Notes under the pieces: generated by a model
The model's database searches: none
What the model was told of the DNA's origin: nothing
The model's input: only the letters and a program-made list of their open reading frames with translations
Program-made: the position numbers and the translations under genes
Shown: positions 34,933 to 46,260 of the stretch, one piece after another
Numbering within the stretch: the first letter of the stretch is position 1
Layout: the number at the start of each line of letters is the position of its first letter
Source: Cynocephalus volans
Taxonomy: Eukaryota; Chordata; Mammalia; Dermoptera; Cynocephalidae
Length of the DNA: 64,000 bases
Direction of reading: 5' to 3'
Assembly (NCBI RefSeq): GCF_027409185.1
Contig: NC_084464.1
Span: forward strand, 42,073,095-42,137,094

Positions 34933-35869
34933 CAGAACTTTTATATGAAGGCGCTTAGCACAGCCATCAGGTTGGGGGGCGGTGGTGGTGGTGGGAGGGC
35001 TGGGAAGGAACTAGAAAACTTATCTAGAAGCTGCCCCTCCAGGACAAGTTTCTACTTAGATTGTAGATTATAGATAAATGACAACGGCAAGATCTTCTAA
35101 TGCTACTTATCCTCATGTTTTATAAAAGATTAGGAAAGTGTCAGCTGTCCACCTAATGGATGACAATGATTTAGAGTTGGAGAGATGGGAGACGGGGGAG
35201 CGGGTGGAAAGCAGTCCCCAACTGAAAGCCAACTGGACATAAGTCTTGAGACCCTACCTAAGGGGCTCCCTTGACTAATGCTAGGCCTCCCTCATTTGGC
35301 AGAAGCCTAAAAGGAGCCCCAACGTCTTCTGTTCCACCATCTCCCAAGTCCTCAGCCCCTTCCCAAGTGTCCCACTTCATCCCGGCTTCCTTTTGTCCCA
35401 TGGGACTAAACATTTCTCCTTTGCCTTCACTCCATTTCCTGTTCCTTAAGAAGCAGGCTCACCCCTTCCAAGGGCTCTGCATTGCCCCCAAAGCACGCGA
35501 GGCTCTGCAGGGAACACTGGGCTCTGCAGAGAACCCAAGCTCGGTCAGCAGGTCCCAAGAAGCACCAGAACTATTAATCCCACAATGCTTAGCTTTGCGC
35601 AGCCGCACAAAGGAAACGATTTAGGAACCGCAGGAGTTCCAGTTCACTAATTCAGAGAAATCAGTATTGTACTGTATTCATATACGGTAGAGTTAGTACT
35701 ATCTTCAGGGGGGACGCCCCCACCCCCGGACTGGGTCCCTGTAGGATGCGAGACAAAATACCCCAGGATTGGGCGGTAGGAGGAAAGTAGCCAGAGCTCA
35801 GCACTGGTTACCACTTTTCCTGCTCAACGTCAGATTACCACCGTGCTTCGGTTAGATTCCGGTCCCTCT

Positions 35870-36072
35870 CAAAGGCTCCGGGTATGAGGTTCGCGATTAA
35901 TTATGACGTCACAGCCAATCGTACGCCTGAAGGCGCTGACGCTCTAGCCCGCCGCGGGCTCGCTGCCCTGCCGCTTGCGCAGTCAGCGCTCTAACCCGCA
36001 GACTTGGTTCATCCCTCTCGCCTTCCCCTGGAAGGATCCCTAGTAAAGTACCCGAAGCTGGCTGGCAGTTCC
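35870..36072. promoter_or_regulatory. bidirectional GC-rich promoter (POLR1H / antisense gene)
   Basis: A palindromic CRE TGACGTCA (35904-35911) is followed 3 bases later by a CCAAT box (35915-35919), then GC-rich sequence (GCCCGCCGCGGGCTCGCTGC) up to a non-coding first exon that ends at the donor GTAAGT at 36073. No TATA box. CRE plus CCAAT without TATA fits a housekeeping, divergent promoter. The use for the minus-strand gene is inferred from its position. Confidence 0.65.
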
Positions 36073-36216
36073 GTAAGTATTGGCTACTTGGTCGCAGAGT
36101 CAGGAGTCGTGCGTGGGAGGAGGGCTCAGGTTATATAGGAATTACACCCTGACTGAGGAGGGGGCTCGTCTTTCTCACTTGATAAATTTTTCGTTCCCTT
36201 CCCAGCCTTCGACCGC

Positions 36217-39200
36217 ATGTCCTTTATGGACCTCGCCAGCACCTCCTCCAGCTTTCAGTCGGACTTGGATTTCTGTCCGGATTGCGGCTCGGTCCTACCT
36301 CTTCCCGGGGCTCAGGATACAGTCACCTGTACTCGCTGTGGCTTCTCCATCAACGTGCGGGGTGAGGGGCTCGTATACAGTGGTCCGGGCGGAGGGCCCA
36401 GCATGAAAGGGCTGGAGGTTTGAGGACCTCAAGATCAGTTGGACTAGGAAGAGGGGCCCTAGAGCAGGAGAGCAAGCACTTGTACATTTAGTCTAGGGAA
36501 GAAATCTGAAGGGAAAGACGTAGGGCCTCCTGGCCTAGGGGTGGGTTGGGAGGGGTGCGGGTGACAGCTCCCTCCGCTTGTATCCACAACCAGTTCTTAC
36601 TGCCTGTGCAGACTTCGAAGGGAAGATTGTGAAGACCTCAGTTGTGTTCCACAAACTGGGGACAGCTATGCCTATGTCGGTGGAGGAAGGGCCTGAGTTC
36701 CAGGGACCTGTGGTAAGTTAATGAAATCAGAGTAGTGCCATGAGGAGACTGGGAAAGAAATGAAGGGGTGATTGCAGAGATCAGGAAAATTTTGTACCAA
36801 TTCAAAGAAGGAGGAGGGGTGTTTAGATCACAGATGTCTGCGGGATGTGACAGCAAGATTCCTGTTTGAAACGGGGTATGACTAGGCCTCCTTAATCCAC
36901 CAGTTTCTTCCCAGATTGACAGGCGCTGCTCTCGATGTGGTCATGAGAGAATGGCATACCACACCAGACAGATGCGTTCAGCCGATGAAGGGCAAACTGT
37001 CTTCTACACCTGTACCAACTGCAAGTGGGTATCCTTTCTCTTCCCCCTGCCCTTTCTCAGTCAGTTTGCTGTCTAAAAAATCCAATAACTTTTTGTACTA
37101 AACAATTGTTTCCATCCCACATTTCTGTGCAGTTCTGGTAATAGGGAGTTTTGTGGTCTTTTTAATTTTTTTAAATTACATTTTTCTGGGCTGGCCGGTT
37201 AGTTCAGTTGGTTAGAATGCCGTGTTGTAAAACAAGATCAAGGGTTTGGATTCCCATACCAGCCAGCAGCCGCCCTCCCCCCGCCCAAAAAAAGAAAATT
37301 TTCTTGCCATTTTTATAGCCAGTAAACTAAACCTTTTAAAAGGAAATGAAAAAACACGGAAAGCAAGTATTGCCTAGTGGTCAGCATATTATGCTGGAGT
37401 CTTCAACTGTAGTCAAGATAGTTTTACTTTGGTAAGAATTAATCATGTATGATTTAAAGAACATGGCTCTCTGAATGGTTTTAAGAACTCCTCTTGGTAT
37501 TTGGTGTTTTACAGTTCCACTTCAATATAGCAAGGTGTGGCTTTTAAAAATTTATCCTATTTGGGATTTGTTGGACTTTCTGAAACTTAGAATTGATATT
37601 TTTTTTTTATGAACCTTGGAAGATTGTCAGCCATTATCTCATCTGATATTACTTTTCTCTCATGTTCTCAATTCTCACATTCTGAATCTCTAATTAGTTT
37701 ATTAGACCTTCTCTTCTATCCTCCATTTCTCTCACCCTGTCTTTCATACTCACATTTGCTATCTTTTTTTCTCTTTATGCTGCCTTCTGGGTAATTTATT
37801 CAGGTCTGTCTTAGACCAGGTCACTAATTCTGTCTTCAGTTTATTTCAATTATTATTATTATTATCATCATTATTTTTTTTGTGTGTGGTGGTTGGCCAG
37901 TATGGGGATCCAAACGCTTGACCTTGGTGTAACAACACCGCGCTCTAACCGAGGTAACTGGTTGGCCCATTACTTTTATTATTATTTTTAAGCTCTTCTT
38001 AATTACTTTTCAAATCTTCTCAGTCATTTTTAATAAATCTCAGTTCCTTAATCACATTTTAAATTGCTCCTTTTATTCTTTAAGTGTATATTAAATATAT
38101 TAAACATAGTTATTTATATTGTGTTTGATAATTCTGATATGCACAGTTTTTCCGGGTCTGATGCTACTGTTATTTCTTTTGTTTGTTTTTTGGCAGCTGG
38201 CCGGTATGGGCATTGAATCTTGACCTTGGTGTTATCAACACTGCTCTCTAACCAACTGAGCTAACTGGCCAGCCCCAACTGTCTGTTATTTCTGATGGCT
38301 CTCTCATGGTGTTTCTTTCGTTTTGTGATTTTTGACTGTAAAGCCCAGGTTTTTTAAAACTTGAACTATAGTAATTCTTTGAGGCCTGGGATGAGTGCTT
38401 TATTCTCAGCATCCGTGTTTCTTTTTCAGGTGCCTTAAGGCACTACCAAGCTGGAATCACTTTATTTTGTTTGTTAGCTTGTTTTTTTGTTTTTTTGTTT
38501 TTTTTTTTTTCATTTTCTTTGTTGGAATCATGTTAAATAAATTCTTGGCTTCAGGTTTTTTGGAGCACACAGGTAATATGAATTTGAGCCACAAATCCAT
38601 GTAAGTTAGGGCCAGCTTATGGTTAGAAATTCTCAGGGGAGATTTATCTCTCCCACTACCTACTGAGACAGTCAAATTCCCCTTCTACAGAATTGGATAT
38701 TTTTTTCTGTTCACTTGCACACAGGATTGCCCTTTGGGGGTCCCAGTTTTATGCAAGGGATCTCCTATCAGATATAAGTTTTTGTCTCCAGTTCCTTATG
38801 CTGCCTGTGGCTGTCAAAACAGTATTAAGAGCACCACGGTAGTAGGGACTTCAGTTTTAATTTACTTGTCTGGGTTTCTGGTTTCACATCATCTTTAACC
38901 ACTTTGACAATTGCCTTTACTTTCTTGCCATCTCATCAATGGATTAAAAATATTTTTGTAGTCAGATATATATTTTGATAATTTTTTTTCCCCGTCTGTG
39001 GTTTGCCTATTTTTTTTTTTAACTTTTTTTTTATGAGCAGGTTTTATTTTTTTTTTATTTTTTATTTTTATTTTTTTATTTTTTTGTCTTTTTCGTGACC
39101 GGCACTCAGCGAGTGCACCGGCCATTCCTATATAGGATCCGAACCCGCAGCGGGAGCGTCGCCGCGCTGCTAGCGCAGCACGCTACCGAGTGCGCCACGG

Positions 39201-39449
39201 GCTCGGCCCTATGAGCAGGTTTTAATTTTTATGAGATCCAGTTTATCTTTTTTTATTTATTCCTTTATGGTTACTGCTTTTTGTTCTAAGAAACCTTTGC
39301 ATACTTCAAGGTCATAATTCATTAGACACATTTTTTCTTTTCTAACCCATATTACCTCAAAAAAAAATACATTTGTTTTGTTTTGTTTTGTTTAGCAGTT
39401 GACCAGTACAGGGATCCGAACCCTAAGAAAAGATATATATATATATATA

Positions 39450-39524
<75 letters not shown>

Positions 39525-39893
39525 GCCTTATGTGTAAGGGGATCGTAACCCTTGGCTTGGTGCTGTCTGCACCATGCTCAGCCAGTGAGCGCATCGGCCA
39601 TCCCCATATAGGATCCGAACCTGCAGCCTCAGCGCTACCAGTGCTGCACTGTCCCGAGTGAGCCACGGGGCCGTCCCAGAAAAGATATATTTTTAATGCC
39701 AGCATTTATAGTGGTCCTGAAGGTGGAATTCAAGGATTGTTTAGGAGAGCTAGTCCTTCACACTGTCATGAATAAAAGTCCTTCCTTGATTATTTAATTG
39801 AGTACCTCATCTTACACTGCTAGAAACTGTTCCTTTGGTCAAATATAACGTCTTTTTTTTCTCCATAGGTTCCAGGAGAAAGAGGACTCCTAA
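36217..39893 (+). CDS. POLR1H: DNA-directed RNA polymerase I subunit RPA12
   Basis: RPA12 (ZNRD1/POLR1H) is the TFIIS-like RNA-cleavage and proofreading subunit of nucleolar RNA polymerase I, which transcribes pre-rRNA. Coding exons 36217-36361, 36612-36712, 36915-37024 and 39869-39893 (145+101+110+25 nt) give 126 residues, the length known for the human protein. All junctions are GT-AG and in phase. The N-terminal zinc ribbon uses Cys20, 23, 38 and 41. The C-terminal TFIIS-type ribbon uses Cys87, 90, 115 and 118 and keeps the hairpin SADEGQ with Asp106-Glu107 needed for RNA cleavage. The protein ends FQEKEDS. A non-coding exon ends at 36072. The last intron (2.84 kb) is swollen by SINEs. Nothing is broken. 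Confidence 0.97.
37187..37290 (+). mobile_element. SINE monomer in POLR1H intron 4
   Basis: GGGCTGGCCGGTTAGTTCAG, TTAGAATGCCGTGTTGTAAA, CATACCAGCCAGCAGCCGCC and an A-rich tail; same sense as the gene. Confidence 0.9.
37876..37967 (-). mobile_element. SINE monomer in POLR1H intron 4
   Basis: GGTTGGCCAGTATGGGGATC, GCTTGACCTTGGTGTAACAA, CGCGCTCTAACCGAGGTAAC and TGGTTGGCCC; reversed. Confidence 0.88.
38181..38276 (-). mobile_element. SINE monomer in POLR1H intron 4
   Basis: TTTTGGCAGCTGGCCGGTAT, TGACCTTGGTGTTATCAACA, CAACTGAGCTAACTGGCCAG; reversed. Confidence 0.88.
39047..39209 (-). mobile_element. GC-rich young SINE dimer subfamily in POLR1H intron 4
   Basis: Reversed: a T/A tail, TTTTTCGTGACCGGCACTCA, GTGCACCGGCCATTCCTATA, TAGGATCCGAACCCGCAGCG, GGGAGCGTCGCCGCGCTGCT, TGCGCCACGGGCTCGGCCC. 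The AACACCAAGG core of the other copies is replaced by GCGGCGACGCTCCC. Perfect 15-bp target duplication TATGAGCAGGTTTTA (39032-39046, 39210-39224) indicates a recent insertion. Confidence 0.92.
39370..39427 (-). mobile_element. SINE fragment
   Basis: (TTTTG)n tail plus AGCAGTTGACCAGTACAGGG and ATCCGAACCCTAAG, then cut by the next insertion at 39438. Confidence 0.75.
39438..39676 (-). mobile_element. SINE dimer with (TA)n(TG)n-expanded tail
   Basis: Unit boundaries: GTGTAAGGGGATCGTAACCC, GAGCGCATCGGCCATCCCCA, TATAGGATCCGAACCTGCAG, GTGAGCCACGGGGCCGTCCC. The tail on the left is about 40 T plus alternating TA and TG runs. Target duplication AGAAAAGATATAT on both sides. Confidence 0.88.
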
Positions 39894-40074
39894 TCCTTTT
39901 TTCTGGGGCGACTCAAGAATTCCTCCCTCCTCTTCTTGGAAAGTGAAGGATATTGTGTTCTTAGATATCTTGTCCATCTCCTCTGGTTGCAATGTTTTGC
40001 TCCCAGAGGAGAATCAGATAATCATGTGGGGATTATCATTGTCCCCAGAGTACTCCTACCCCTGGTTGAGTTTC

Positions 40075-40100
40075 TTTATTAAAGTTATATTTTTCTATAA
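40075..40100 (+). terminator. POLR1H: POLR1H poly(A) region
   Basis: A variant signal ATTAAA in TTCTTTATTAAAGTTATATT lies about 185 nt after the stop codon, followed by T-rich sequence. No canonical AATAAA is nearer. Inferred 3-prime end about 40100. Confidence 0.55.
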
Positions 40101-40478
40101 GACCCCAACATATATATTATTTATAATCTGTCTGATTCCAAAAGGAATTTAAATGAGCTTACAGGTAAATATTTGTATGAAAAAGGAAAAAAAAAAAGAA
40201 AAGGACAAAAAAAGGAAGCCAGGAATGAGGCTAATACAAAAAGCAATTATAAGTATTCTCTCACTATCTAAAACTATTCAGTTCCTGGGTTTAGGGAAAC
40301 AAAAACTGGGAGTTCAGGTAGTGAGAGATTCAACAGAAAATTTAACCATATCTATTTGGTATATAAATTTGGATAACAAAAAATCTGATATTGAGGGATA
40401 CTAGTATATACTTACTATAGGTGGACATCTTGGAAAACTATTGCTTTTGAAGAAAATATATATGTTCCTAGTAACAGA

Positions 40479-40753
40479 TTTTTTTTTTTTTTTTTTTGGC
40501 CAGTACAGAGATCCAAACCTGTGACCTTGGTGTTACAAGACTGAATTTTTTTTTTTTTTAAGATGACTGGTAAGGGGATCTTAACCCTTGACCTGGTGTT
40601 GTCAGCACCATGCTCACCCAGTGTGCTAACCGGCCACCCCTATATGAGATCCAAACCCGTGGCCTTGGTATTACCAGCACCACACTCTCCCAAGTGAGCC
40701 GCGGGCCAGCCCTCTGTAAGACTGATTTCTAACCGAGCTAACCGGCCAGCCAG
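40479..40753 (-). mobile_element. SINE monomer interrupted by a SINE dimer
   Basis: The monomer (TTGGCCAGTACAGAGATCCA .. TGGTGTTACAAGACTGA) is cut and resumes after 40725 (TTTCTAACCGAGCTAACCGG). The AAGACTGA at 40538-40545 and 40718-40725 is the duplication made by the dimer. Confidence 0.9.
40546..40717 (-). mobile_element. tRNA-Ile-derived SINE dimer nested in a monomer
   Basis: T-run, AAGATGACTGGTAAGGGGAT, GTGCTAACCGGCCACCCCTA, GAGATCCAAACCCGTGGCCT, GTGAGCCGCGGGCCAGCCC. Relative age is set by the nesting: dimer after monomer. Confidence 0.92.
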
Positions 40754-42100
40754 ATTTTTATATAAAAAAGGTAGGAAGAAAAAAGTGAAAGTCACAAGGA
40801 ATCCCCCTCTAAACAGATAAACAAATTATGTATCTGTGCTTGTGTGTGTATAAGTACACACACATTGTTTTTTAAGTGGACTATACTATACAAGCTGACT
40901 TCTATCTTGTGTTTTTTCAGTTTGAACCACAAATTTTCAAGGGGAACAAATACATAGTCCAGGCCCAGTACAAAAACATTTTCAAATTTTGATTCTGGGA
41001 ATCAGTATTCCTGCATTCTTTGGCTTAAATGGTGATCAAGGGATGAGAGTAATAGTGATTATCTTATAACTGTGTGGCCCTTTATATATTCAGAGCTCTC
41101 AAACATACACTATTTTGTTTGGCCCCCACAGCAGCTTGGAGAGATGGGCAGGGCAGTCTTCCCCACTGTACATTTGAACTGTTCTGACAGTTGACTTTCT
41201 TGACACACTCTCAAAACCTGGAATGGTGTATGAAGTCCAAGTTTCTTAGCAAAGCATACGGGGCCTTTCATATAACCTCTGCCTACCTGTCAAGCCTCAT
41301 CTGGCGTTCCCCTTACATTCCAGCAGTACAAAACGGCATTTCCTTTAGTGCACACAACCATGTAAGCTGCTCTCTATCAAAAAAAAAAAAATCTGTCTGC
41401 TTTCTAAATTCTCGTTTTACCACTTTCTTTTGCTCCCTGAGAAACGTGCACCTATTTTTATAAAATGGCCTATATTGTAATTTATAACTGTTTCTCTGCT
41501 TAATCCTACTCATCCCCACCAGAGAAAAATGATGTTGGCAGTATGTAACTAAACTCAACTTCACAGATCAGATTTATTACTATGTTAATGCCCCAATGTC
41601 TTATATTTTTGTTAGTTCTGAGCATGCCTGTCTTTCCCACTAGACAGGGAGCTAACAGGCAGGGTCTGAGTGTACTATGCACCTCCATATTCAAGGCCTA
41701 GCACACTGACTGGAAATATCCACGCTGAAGGTGCATCAAGAGCCCTGCTCGAACACTACAGGCACATGGCGAAGACCGGAACCCAGACTGCTTGAATCTT
41801 AATCAAATGTGTTTCCAACTGCTCGCAGGTCCCCTTTCTTATGAGAGAAGTCCCGACGGAACAATAAGGAAACTGAAATAGGCAAGACAGGGTCATTACT
41901 ATTGCCTCTAAGTTTCCCCACTCTGCCACCCACCTTAAGGTTTAAAGATGGAGAGAGGGACGGGCTCAGCTACAGGACGTCTCAACTTGGCTCCTAGTTT
42001 GGCCCCGCTCCTCCCTCACTGCCCACAGTCCGCAGCTAGGACAGACGGGCGCCCCCTCCGGCCTTACCCTGCCTGTGAGTGCGCGTGCCGCCCTTGACCG
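40754..42100. other. POLR1H-PPP1R11 spacer
   Basis: No gene. A MIR-like remnant lies at about 41040-41170 (ACTATTTTGTTTGGCCCCCA) and an L2/MIR-like end at about 41610-41720. GC content rises from about 41980 into the PPP1R11 promoter. Confidence 0.6.
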
Positions 42101-42129
42101 CGCCCCCTCCTCCCACACACGCAGTGACA

Positions 42130-42474
42130 CCTCTTCCGCTAAATTTGTTTCTCCTTCTTGCGGCGCCTGCGCGCTGTAACCTTACGGCGGAACTAATCCG
42201 GCGACGCCTGCGCTTTGACGCATTTGGTGCGGGGAAGGGAAAAGAGGGACTGCAGATGCGTCATACCCGGAAGCGGAGAGCCGGAAGTGGGGTTGGACAG
42301 GCTATCCCCAGGGGTGGGGAAGCGGAGGCCCAGGAGGAGGGGGAAGAAAGAAGGCGGAGGATCCTTGTTACTACTCTGAATCCGACACGGATTCTCTTAG
42401 ACCTCAGAGATCCAGAAAAAGGGGAGGGTGTCTCATCCCTCTCCCTCCCGTCCTCCCTCTCCTCAGCCTTAGCC
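42130..42474 (+). promoter_or_regulatory. PPP1R11: PPP1R11 GC-rich promoter and 5-prime UTR
   Basis: TATA-less and CpG-rich. Two ETS-type sites, CCGGAAG at 42267-42273 and CCGGAAGTGG at 42281-42290, lie about 200 nt before the ATG, as in many housekeeping genes. The transcription start is not fixed by sequence alone. The open frame through 42079-42588 is a by-product of GC richness. Confidence 0.7.
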
Positions 42475-44398
42475 ATGGCCGAGGCAGGGGCTGGGCTGAG
42501 CGAGACCGTCACTGAGACAACGGTTACCGTGACAACCGAGCCCGTGAGAAAGGCGGGGGGCGGTACTGTGGAGGGGTCTGGGAGATAACGGGAGGGAGGG
42601 GACAGGGCTTTGGAGAGTTGCTGGAGGGACTGAGCCTGGGGATATGGAAGATGTGGGGTTGAATATCAGGGACTGAGAATTGCAGGGTATTGGAGATATT
42701 GGCAGTGCAGAGATGGTGCAGGAGGTTGGTCTAGGGACATGTAATAGGGGGTTACAGTTACGATATATGTGTTGCTGCTTGAGGTGGTGATGTGCATAAG
42801 TAATGAACGAATGGGAAATTGGGGATTAAGGAGCAAGAAAGGCGCTGAGAGGAAATGAAAGGCCTATAAGAAAGCATGGTTGGAGGGCAGCTGTAAGGAA
42901 ATTTTACTGGAAGCATACTTATCTATAAATATTTGTTGAGTAGATGAATGTAAAAGGAAGTGGGGGGAATGAAGAAACAAGAAACGGAGACAAAGATAGT
43001 AGTTTGAGAAATCAGAGAGAGGAGATGTAAGTAGAGAAACAAATAGCATTTTTATAAAAACAGGTTAAGTTGCTTTCAAAGGGAAAAAGTTGCATTGAGC
43101 TTAATAATCTCTGGATTAAGGGAGTTTAGTTATTAATTTAGTAATAGTGGTTACCAGAGATGCCAGCATGCTAGGGTGGATTCCGTATAGGTAGGGAAGG
43201 CTGTACCTGAGGATCAGAGAGGTAAGAATGGAGGTCTTTCTTCAATGGGAAAAAGAATAGGGGTTATGGAAAAGACACACCAAAGGCACTAGGGACTGAG
43301 AAAATAATTTTCATGTATTAATGTATTCAAAAATGATCTGGGGAGGAAGACAGAGAAACGGTGAGAATTATGTTTTCCTTTGAAGATTTGCTGGGACATT
43401 CCCTAGGTTAGGAATTATGTCTTCTCTATACACTAGCGTTATCAAGAACAGGAAAAAATACTTACTCTTCAAGAGACTCACTGAGGTCAACAACCTGTTC
43501 TATTTATCATCTCCCAGACCCTCTGGTGCTGTATCTGTGATACTGATTGAGCTGGGGAAGAGAAGAAAGGGAGTCCTCAGGGAGGGAATAAGAAAGGTCA
43601 GTAGGATGGGGACTAGATAAGTACGCCCATCCCTCTTAACCTTCTAGGAGAATCGGAGCCTAACCATCAAACTTCGGAAACGGAAACCAGAGAAAAAGGT
43701 GGAATGGACGAGCGACACTGTGGACAACGAACACATGGGGCGACGCTCATCAAAATGTGAGTAATTGTTGGCCCACAGTAGCCTTGGAGTTCTGGCTCCC
43801 TTCTGCATGTCTTCTACCTTCTCACATCCACTGGCTTCCCAGAAGTCTCCAGATGCTCACAATCCTGTCACTTACTTGGTGGTTCTCTGGTATCAGGGAA
43901 AAGAGGCTAAGGTTAGAGGGAAGGAGGTACAGAGAGGCTAGAACTGGGATGTGCCAAGGTCTGATGGCAAGAGGTACCAGAAGTGGGAGAAGTGGGGCTC
44001 TGGATTCTTGGCTGTGTAAAAGGACAAGGGGGTTGGGTGACTGAGTCCCGGGGGGTGGGCCTGGGGAAGCTGGATCCTGGAAATTAGGAGGAGACAATGG
44101 TGGAAACAGGAATTTTCACTAAGATCCTATAAGAATGGAACTGACTGTATCTTACTCTTCTTCCTTTTAAACTGGGCTCTTCCTTCCAAATCCAGGCTGC
44201 TGTATTTATGAGAAACCTCGGGCCTTTGGCGAGAGCTCCACAGAGAGTGATGAAGAGGAAGAGGAGGGCTGTGGTCATACACACTGTGTACGGGGCCACC
44301 GCAAAGGACGGAGTCATGCAACCCCAGGACCCATCCCCACCACCCCTCCCCAGCCTCCTGACCCCTCCCAGCCCCCTCCAGGGCCAATGCAGCACTAA
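42475..44398 (+). CDS. PPP1R11: protein phosphatase 1 regulatory inhibitor subunit 11 (inhibitor-3)
   Basis: Inhibitor-3 binds and inhibits the PP1 catalytic subunit in nucleus and cytoplasm; an E3 ubiquitin-ligase role for its Cys-rich part has been reported. Coding exons 42475-42543, 43648-43756 and 44196-44398 (69+109+203 nt), all GT-AG and in phase, give 126 residues, the human length. The start is [10 protein letters not shown] in the usual context. The PP1-docking RVxF-type motif is KVEW (40-43). A Cys cluster CCC (60-62) and CGHTHC (85-90) flank an acidic run (E79-E83). The tail is Pro-rich, ending PGPMQH. Intrinsically disordered; no break seen. Its long 3-prime UTR meets RNF39 tail to tail. 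Confidence 0.97.
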
Positions 44399-45406
44399 AT
44401 TCCTCTCTTCCACACCATTCCTGTGTCTGTCTGGCCCTGAATGTGTCTTTGTGGCTACTTGGGGACTAACCCCATGGTTTGATCCCTTCTTCAGCCCCCT
44501 TCTCTCTCCTCTGCCTGATATAGGGGAGAGGAAGAGGAAGGCAGACAGAGATCCTGGAATTTTGACTTGCTGCTATTCCAGAACTCAGGCTTCTGGGTTT
44601 CCCTGGCCCTCATTTCTCCTTCCAGTACCCACCCTCCTCTCTCCAGTGATCCAGGCATATTGGTCCCAGTTTCTTCCCTTTGTTTTCACTGCCAAACTGC
44701 CTGTCCTGGGATCCAGTTATCTTGGCTTCCTGCACTCTCAACTTTAGTCTCAAACACTTAAATTGGGTTCTCAACTGTCCCAGCTTTCACTGCCAGGGTC
44801 CAAGTCAGATTCCAGGCAATCTTGCCCCAGCTGTGCTTGTTAATCCTGGTTTAGAGCTCTTCCACTAATGTATTTATATAATCCTAATTCTTCCTTGTCT
44901 GTGGGATATGAGGTTTTACGGGAGGCCTCAGGGCTCCCAGTCCTTCCCTTCCTGCCCATCCCCCTCATGACCTCAAAAGGAATTAGGAGAGAGAGGTCTT
45001 TGTCATTCTCATCTCTAATGGAAAAGGAAAAAGAAATAGTCATGTTCTCTCTACCCACCCTTCTCATGTGATCTACGATTTCTAACAAAACTGGCATGAG
45101 ACTGGTCACTTAGAGCCAACTATCTCCTCAGCTTTTGGCCTTTCCGTTTCAGAGACAGAGCCAACATAGTCCCAGGGTCTTGGTTCCTTGGGAGAGGAAG
45201 GAAAAGGGAGGGAGCAAAGAGAAGAGGGTGTGTCCCCTGCACTACATGCACACCCCTTCCTTCCTAGACTTTAATGTCTCCACCATCCCAGATGTCCAGC
45301 TCTCAGCCCTCCTTAACCCTTACTGGGATCTGGTTATCTTTTTCCAGTCTTCTTGCCATGCACAGTTGCAGAGATCAGTCAAATCCATACCATCACTGAG
45401 ATCTCA

Positions 45407-45412
45407 TTTATT
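45407..45412 (-). terminator. RNF39: RNF39 poly(A) signal
   Basis: TTTATT on the + strand (AATAAA on the minus) about 850 nt after the RNF39 stop. It lies 16 nt inside the PPP1R11 AATAAA, so the two transcripts should overlap by several tens of bases. Confidence 0.6.
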
Positions 45413-45427
45413 GCCACAGATGCACAA

Positions 45428-45433
45428 AATAAA
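45428..45433 (+). terminator. PPP1R11: PPP1R11 poly(A) signal
   Basis: Canonical AATAAA in CACAAAATAAATAACCC; cleavage expected about 45445-45455. Confidence 0.7.
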
Positions 45434-46260
45434 TAACCCAACATCACAAAATGTGTTAAATATGGGCCCATTTATACATGTGGGGGAAGATGTGAGACTG
45501 TGTACAAGGATTCGTTTTGGGATGTCTGGGCCCTTCCCAGGTTGTGGAGAGGAGAGGTAGCACCATTGGTTTCTTTCTGTGGGTATGTGCAGGGGTAAGT
45601 TTTGAGAAGGTTCTTAATAGAAAAAGGCTGTGAGCATAGAAAGCAGTCACAGGAAGTGAAACTGGCTTGTCACACCCCCTTCCCAAAATAAAAATGGTAT
45701 CAAGCTTCCTAGAGGACTCTGGGGTCCAGGCCAGAGTCAAGCCTCTTATTTTAGGACAAGGCTCTTGTTTTTCTTGAAGAGAAACCTCAGAGTGGACAGG
45801 ACAGAGAAGCCCTAGCCTTAGAGCTGTGGAGAAGGCCCTGACCCCATCTTTGGAGCCAGGAGAGAGAGTTGAGAGTGGGAGGTAAATATTTGACTAGCAG
45901 GGTCTGTGTGTAGTAAACATGGGCGGTTTATCAATATTGATGGAGCAGGCTTATTCCCAATTCAAGCCTGGAATAATACAGAAGGGGAAAAATCGGTTTG
46001 GTAGTGGTGGGGGAGAAAAGATTCCTGAGAGGGAGTGGGCAGGAACAGAACAGAATCGGCTGTGGGCATGGATGTGGAAAGCTGGGGCCAGGTGAGGTCT
46101 TATTATCTGGGGGGAAGAGAGAGAATGTGGGGATGGGGCTTATCAATACTCCTGCAGTGGGAGCGTGGACATGATCCTTGCAATGAATAGGGATATCCGC
46201 GCCCAAGGGGAAGCAGCTTCTTGGCGGCCTGCCAAACTAGTATTGGTGTTGGGGCAAGAC

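Larger units (their letters stand above)
44399..45450 (+). other. PPP1R11: PPP1R11 3-prime UTR
   Basis: About 1.05 kb from the stop to AATAAA at 45428-45433. Small open frames inside it are not conserved products. The same bases near its end are the last part of the RNF39 transcript on the other strand. Confidence 0.75.

Noticed and set aside
42079-42588. 169-codon open frame over the PPP1R11 promoter and first exon
   Set aside because: GC-rich shadow frame; the real exon 1 starts at 42475 and splices at 42543.
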